Source: Spirochaetota bacterium (GTDB lineage: Bacteria; Spirochaetota; Brachyspiria; Brachyspirales; JACRPF01). Taken from it: DNA of 64,000 bases. A program made the position numbers and the translations under genes. The notes under the pieces were generated by a model. That model was not told the DNA's origin. It made no database searches and was given only the letters and a program-made list of their open reading frames with translations. Of this stretch, positions 60,714 to 64,000 are shown in pieces (position 1 is the first letter of the stretch; each line of letters begins with the position of its first letter). The stretch lies in assembly GCA_016214035.1 (NCBI GenBank), contig JACRPF010000014.1:124001-188000 (forward strand). Reading direction: 5' to 3'.

Positions 60714-62987
60714 ATGGCACGGAACGGCATACCGCACGTCGGTCAGCGCATTGATCTTTTCTCGGCTATCAAACTCGCCGTTCTCGGCATTCTGTTCATC
60801 GTCACGCTTTTGATGCTGTCGCGGGGGTACATGAAGCAGAAAGTCGTTTTCAAGGCCGGGGAAACGGCAACGGAAACGATTGTCGCCGCGAAAACGATAT
60901 TCTACGAAAACAAACGTGAAACAGAAAAACGGCGTCAGATGGTGGTCGATACATTCCGTCCGATATTTCAGCTTGACGACAGCATCGCACCCGCCGTCCA
61001 GAGTAATGCCGTTCGCGTGTTTGAGTATTTACGCGGAGCGGAATCGGGGGCGGCAAGCATTGACGCCGCGTACCGCACGTTCACCGATGCGTTCGGAATG
61101 GCCGTCAGTTTCGAATCATTCAAGAATCTCATTCTGTATTATAAAGCCAACAATTATGAGGCAAAGGTCACGGCACTCATAACAAAGCTCTATGAGAAGG
61201 GAATACTTGCGCGGACCAATCTGTCCGATACCACCGTGATCAAGATGCGCAATGGCGTCACCGTATACAAGAACACCGAGCACGAGACATCAACGGCGAC
61301 GATAGAGGTTGACAGCATTCAGTTTCTCGAGGATATTTACCGCGATCTTCGCACCGTCGTGCTTGAGACATATTCGTTTCTTCCCCGCGACAAGATTGCC
61401 GCGCTCACGGAGCTTACCGGGGCGCTCCTCAAACCGGATATGCGCTACGATGACGTCATGACCGAGCGTAAACTCAATGAGATCCTCGAACGCTCGCGTC
61501 CGGCGATGAGCATATTCAAAAAAGGTTATGTTGTTGTCAACAAAGGCGAGATCATCACCGATGAAAAACTCGCGCTCATCAATGTGCTTTTCAAGGATGT
61601 GGCGTTCTACAACGTGCGTCTCGTGGTGCTTGATATCGTATACCTGGCGCTGTTTGCCGCGCTGTCAGTGCTCTATCTCAGGCGTTATATTCCCGGTGTC
61701 ACCGGCAATTTCAAGGAATTCATCCTCATCGCTTTCGAATATCTGCTTTCAGGCTTCATGCCGTTCATCATCCATTACAGCGTGCTGCCGGAGTTCATCA
61801 CCCGCGACATCCTTGCACCCTTGCCGGTATATGTCATCGCCTGGATACCGGTATTCACGATCATCAACACGCTGCTTCTCGGGCGGCGTTCTGCGTTCTT
61901 CATGGCGTTCGTCGGTTCGTTCTTTGCGGTTGCCGTGTGTTATGGCTCGCTGTTCGACCTGTTCATACTCATAGCCGCGGCCACGGCCACCATTCTCATT
62001 GTCGAGAATATAACCAAGCGTAATGACATTCTCATCGCCGGGGCAATCGCCGGCGGCATTCTCGCGCTCGGCGTCATGGTTGACGGTATCCGCAATGAGA
62101 CCGTAGTACTTACCATTGTCATCGAGGCGCTCATCGCACTCGGTGTGGGCGCGGTAATGGGAGTCCTTGCAACCGGACTGCTGTCGGCGCTGGAACATTT
62201 TCTCGGCAGAGCAACCGTTTTCAGACTGCTGGAACTTTCAGACCTCAATGCACCGGTACTGCGCCGTCTGCAGATGCAGGCCCCGGGGACCTATCACCAT
62301 TCATTCATTCTGAGCAGCATGGTTGAAGCCGCATGCGGTCGCATCGGAGCCAATGCGCTCCTCGGACGCGTGGGCGCATACTATCATGATATCGGGAAGA
62401 TGGAACATCCGCTCTATTTCATCGAGAATCTCACCGGCAAGGAGAACCGCCACCGTAATATCAAGCCGTCGCTCTCGGCGTCGATAATCAAATCGCATGT
62501 CAGGCTCGGCGTTGAGATGGCGGAACGTGAAAATCTGCCGAAAGAGATTATCGCATTCATCGAGGAGCATCACGGAACCACCTGTATCAAATATTTCTAT
62601 AATCAGTCGCTGAAGCAGGGCGGCAATATCGACAAAGACGTGTTCGTCTATGCCGGACCGAAGCCGCAGACGCGCGAATCCGCGGTGATGATGCTCGCCG
62701 ATTCCGTTGAAGCCGCCTCGCGTACCGTGACAAACCCGACGGGAACAAAGATAGAAGAACTGGTGCGGTCGATTATCAATGAGAAGATGCGGGAGCGGGA
62801 ACTGGAAGAAAGCGGTTTGACGCTCAAAGACCTCGCGCTCATTGAAGATACGTTCGTAAACGAGATTATGACTTCATTTCACGGACGGATAACCTATCCG
62901 GATGCAAGCGAGATTGCGCAGCGTGAAGGCGATGCGGCCGTTGCGACGGCGAATGCGGCAACCGCTCCCGTAAAACCGGCGGGCTGA
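60714..62987 (+). CDS. 7TM-HD (PgpH-type) membrane phosphodiesterase
   Basis: 757 residues from the ATG at 60714. A membrane helix near residue 20-40, a large extracytoplasmic 7TMR-HDED domain (about 60-300), seven membrane helices (about 300-500) and a cytoplasmic HD domain: GTYHHSFILSSMVEAA, GAYYHDIGKMEHPLYFIE (HD), IIKSHVRLGVEMAE and IEEHHGTT. Listeria and Treponema-type PgpH hydrolyses c-di-AMP. In many genomes the order is phoH, this gene, ybeY; here the next gene points the other way. The C-terminus ends in an Ala-rich tail. Confidence 0.93.
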   Translation: MARNGIPHVGQRIDLFSAIKLAVLGILFIVTLLMLSRGYMKQKVVFKAGETATETIVAAKTIFYENKRETEKRRQMVVDTFRPIFQLDDSIAPAVQSNAVRVFEYLRGAESGAASIDAAYRTFTDAFGMAVSFESFKNLILYYKANNYEAKVTALITKLYEKGILARTNLSDTTVIKMRNGVTVYKNTEHETSTATIEVDSIQFLEDIYRDLRTVVLETYSFLPRDKIAALTELTGALLKPDMRYDDVMTERKLNEILERSRPAMSIFKKGYVVVNKGEIITDEKLALINVLFKDVAFYNVRLVVLDIVYLALFAALSVLYLRRYIPGVTGNFKEFILIAFEYLLSGFMPFIIHYSVLPEFITRDILAPLPVYVIAWIPVFTIINTLLLGRRSAFFMAFVGSFFAVAVCYGSLFDLFILIAAATATILIVENITKRNDILIAGAIAGGILALGVMVDGIRNETVVLTIVIEALIALGVGAVMGVLATGLLSALEHFLGRATVFRLLELSDLNAPVLRRLQMQAPGTYHHSFILSSMVEAACGRIGANALLGRVGAYYHDIGKMEHPLYFIENLTGKENRHRNIKPSLSASIIKSHVRLGVEMAERENLPKEIIAFIEEHHGTTCIKYFYNQSLKQGGNIDKDVFVYAGPKPQTRESAVMMLADSVEAASRTVTNPTGTKIEELVRSIINEKMRERELEESGLTLKDLALIEDTFVNEIMTSFHGRITYPDASEIAQREGDAAVATANAATAPVKPAG

Positions 62988-64000
62988 TTAATTGCCCGAT
63001 TTCCTGAGGACAATAATATAATCATGATCTGATGCGGGCAGCGTGAGTGCGGTATTCCCCGCAACGGTTTCCTCGCGCATGTCGCCGTCAAGGTCATAGA
63101 CCCATCGGGTATACGATGCGTGCGGCAGGTTGAACGACAGAGAAAGTTCTGAAGCCGCGCGTGTACGGGCTATGCCGAATCCCTTTGTCGTATCATTACG
63201 CATGAGCTTCTCCGTGCCCGCGTAATTGCGCGCGTAGATGAGTATGCGTTCATAGTTATTTCCTGCGAGCAGCGCGGCCTGATATCCTTTTCCCACGGCC
63301 GCATACTGTTTCCCCGCCGGAAGATTTTTATCACGGAGCGGCGTGCATCCCGATTTACCGCCGAGGTCGAAGTCGAATTGAGCACCGGCATCGAGCGCGC
63401 GTCGGTTGTGCGCGAGCAATGCGTAATAATCAGCGCGGTTTGACTGGAAGTAATAGTAATCGCCGCCGATGCTGTGTGTCGCATCGACGCAGGCATCGCT
63501 TGCTGAACGCATGAACGTCGGGAGGTCGAGACGCGCCATGATGTTCGCGACAGGCCGATACACGGACGCCTCGGTGCCGCCGAACAGCCAGAAACAGTGC
63601 CCCGGATCGTTGACAAGCGCGAGCCAGACGATATCGCGAAGAAGATACTGCGGTGTCTCACCGGATTTAAAGAAGTTATCGAACCAGCCTGATTCACCGA
63701 GTATCGCCGGCTTATTGCACGCGCGTCCGTAACGGGTAAGCGTGTTGATCCAGTTGCCGAGTTCAAGGTCGTCGTCGGCAAGTCCCGCGGCCAGCGCGTC
63801 GGAGCGCGGCTTTTCTGAAAGCGTTGGGTATTGATGATAGGTATAAAAATCAACCGATGTTCCGCTGGTGAAAAAGTACGGATCCCCGGACAACAATCCG
63901 CCGCCGCCGGTGGACGCTGAAACCGGCGTCTTCGGATCGACGGCCTTGATTAAGGCGGTCATCTCGTTGATCCATGACGCCGGAGCGCCGACCATCTCGT
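62988..64000 (-). CDS. glycoside-hydrolase-like protein, 5' part outside the window
   Basis: 337 codons are open to the right edge, so the N-terminus is missing. The TIM-barrel half shows FYTYHQYP and NKPAILGESGWFDN, where the Glu in GES is a likely nucleophile as in clan GH-A enzymes. WLFGG forms the last barrel strand. The C-terminal ~130 residues are a beta-sandwich (YERILIYARNYAGTEKLM, LPASDHDYIIVLRKSGN), commonly found after such barrels. The family and substrate are not determinable from this fragment. Confidence 0.75.
   Translation of the reverse strand, partial: EMVGAPASWINEMTALIKAVDPKTPVSASTGGGGLLSGDPYFFTSGTSVDFYTYHQYPTLSEKPRSDALAAGLADDDLELGNWINTLTRYGRACNKPAILGESGWFDNFFKSGETPQYLLRDIVWLALVNDPGHCFWLFGGTEASVYRPVANIMARLDLPTFMRSASDACVDATHSIGGDYYYFQSNRADYYALLAHNRRALDAGAQFDFDLGGKSGCTPLRDKNLPAGKQYAAVGKGYQAALLAGNNYERILIYARNYAGTEKLMRNDTTKGFGIARTRAASELSLSFNLPHASYTRWVYDLDGDMREETVAGNTALTLPASDHDYIIVLRKSGN

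Overview
The window looks like chromosomal DNA of a Gram-negative, probably anaerobic bacterium, most likely a spirochaete or a close relative. Support for that placement is a CsgG-like protein with the GLVN-type surface repeats typical of leptospiral LA_2272 proteins, many short stand-alone signalling and cell-shape proteins (PilZ, bactofilin plus M23 peptidase, 7TM-HD), and redox genes of an anaerobe (formate-THF ligase, Fe-S serine dehydratase, an NfnA-type flavoprotein). The placement is inference; no rRNA is present. The DNA is densely coded on both strands with about half G+C by eye. I see no phage, plasmid, IS transposase, CRISPR array or defence island.

Layout. 1-19 kb: comM (cut by the left edge); an MTAP/PNP-type phosphorylase with an AraC regulator; an MBL-fold hydrolase; rnhB; argH with a PilZ gene; a formylglycine-type sulfatase; the surface-repeat protein; rlmI-rseP; a TAXI-type binding protein; and a four-gene operon of serine dehydratase, M20 amidohydrolase, Gfo/Idh oxidoreductase and AraC regulator. 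19-32 kb: ndk, a CYTH protein and an unusual MutY; an ECF sigma factor overlapping a small membrane protein; a receiver-only protein; DUF454; a phosphoglycerate-mutase-like enzyme; a 7TM-PAS-GGDEF-EAL protein; an M29 peptidase-tatD-tcdA operon; tRNA-Leu(GAG); trxA, two unknown genes, rbfA-nrnA. 32-40 kb: a group 2-like sigma factor, nuoABC, gyrB-accA, a small repeated element, a cupin, and a TetR-ferredoxin pair with a visible operator.

40-50 kb is rich in one-carbon metabolism: a YitJ-like fusion of homocysteine methyltransferase and methylene-THF reductase, and a folD-fhs-methyltransferase-metF/metV operon that makes up the methyl branch of the Wood-Ljungdahl pathway without any carbonyl-branch genes here. 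50-56 kb holds rpmH-rnpA-yidD-yidC-jag, to which a pyruvoyl arginine decarboxylase and an acyl-CoA ligase are joined. 56-64 kb: an orphan NfnA-like subunit, bactofilin-M23, ruvB, a non-coding stretch with a hairpin and a second copy of the repeat, phoH, a c-di-AMP-type HD phosphodiesterase, and the C-terminal part of a glycoside-hydrolase-like protein cut by the right edge.

The most consistent unexplained signal is regulatory. Several genes (rnhB, TAXI protein, DUF454, mutase-like, nuoA, ruvB and perhaps the YitJ-like gene) have a sigma-70-type -10 box ending 6-8 bases before the ATG with no ribosome-binding site, which predicts leaderless mRNAs. The second is a dispersed element in two copies with terminal inverted repeats and a hairpin showing a compensatory base-pair change.
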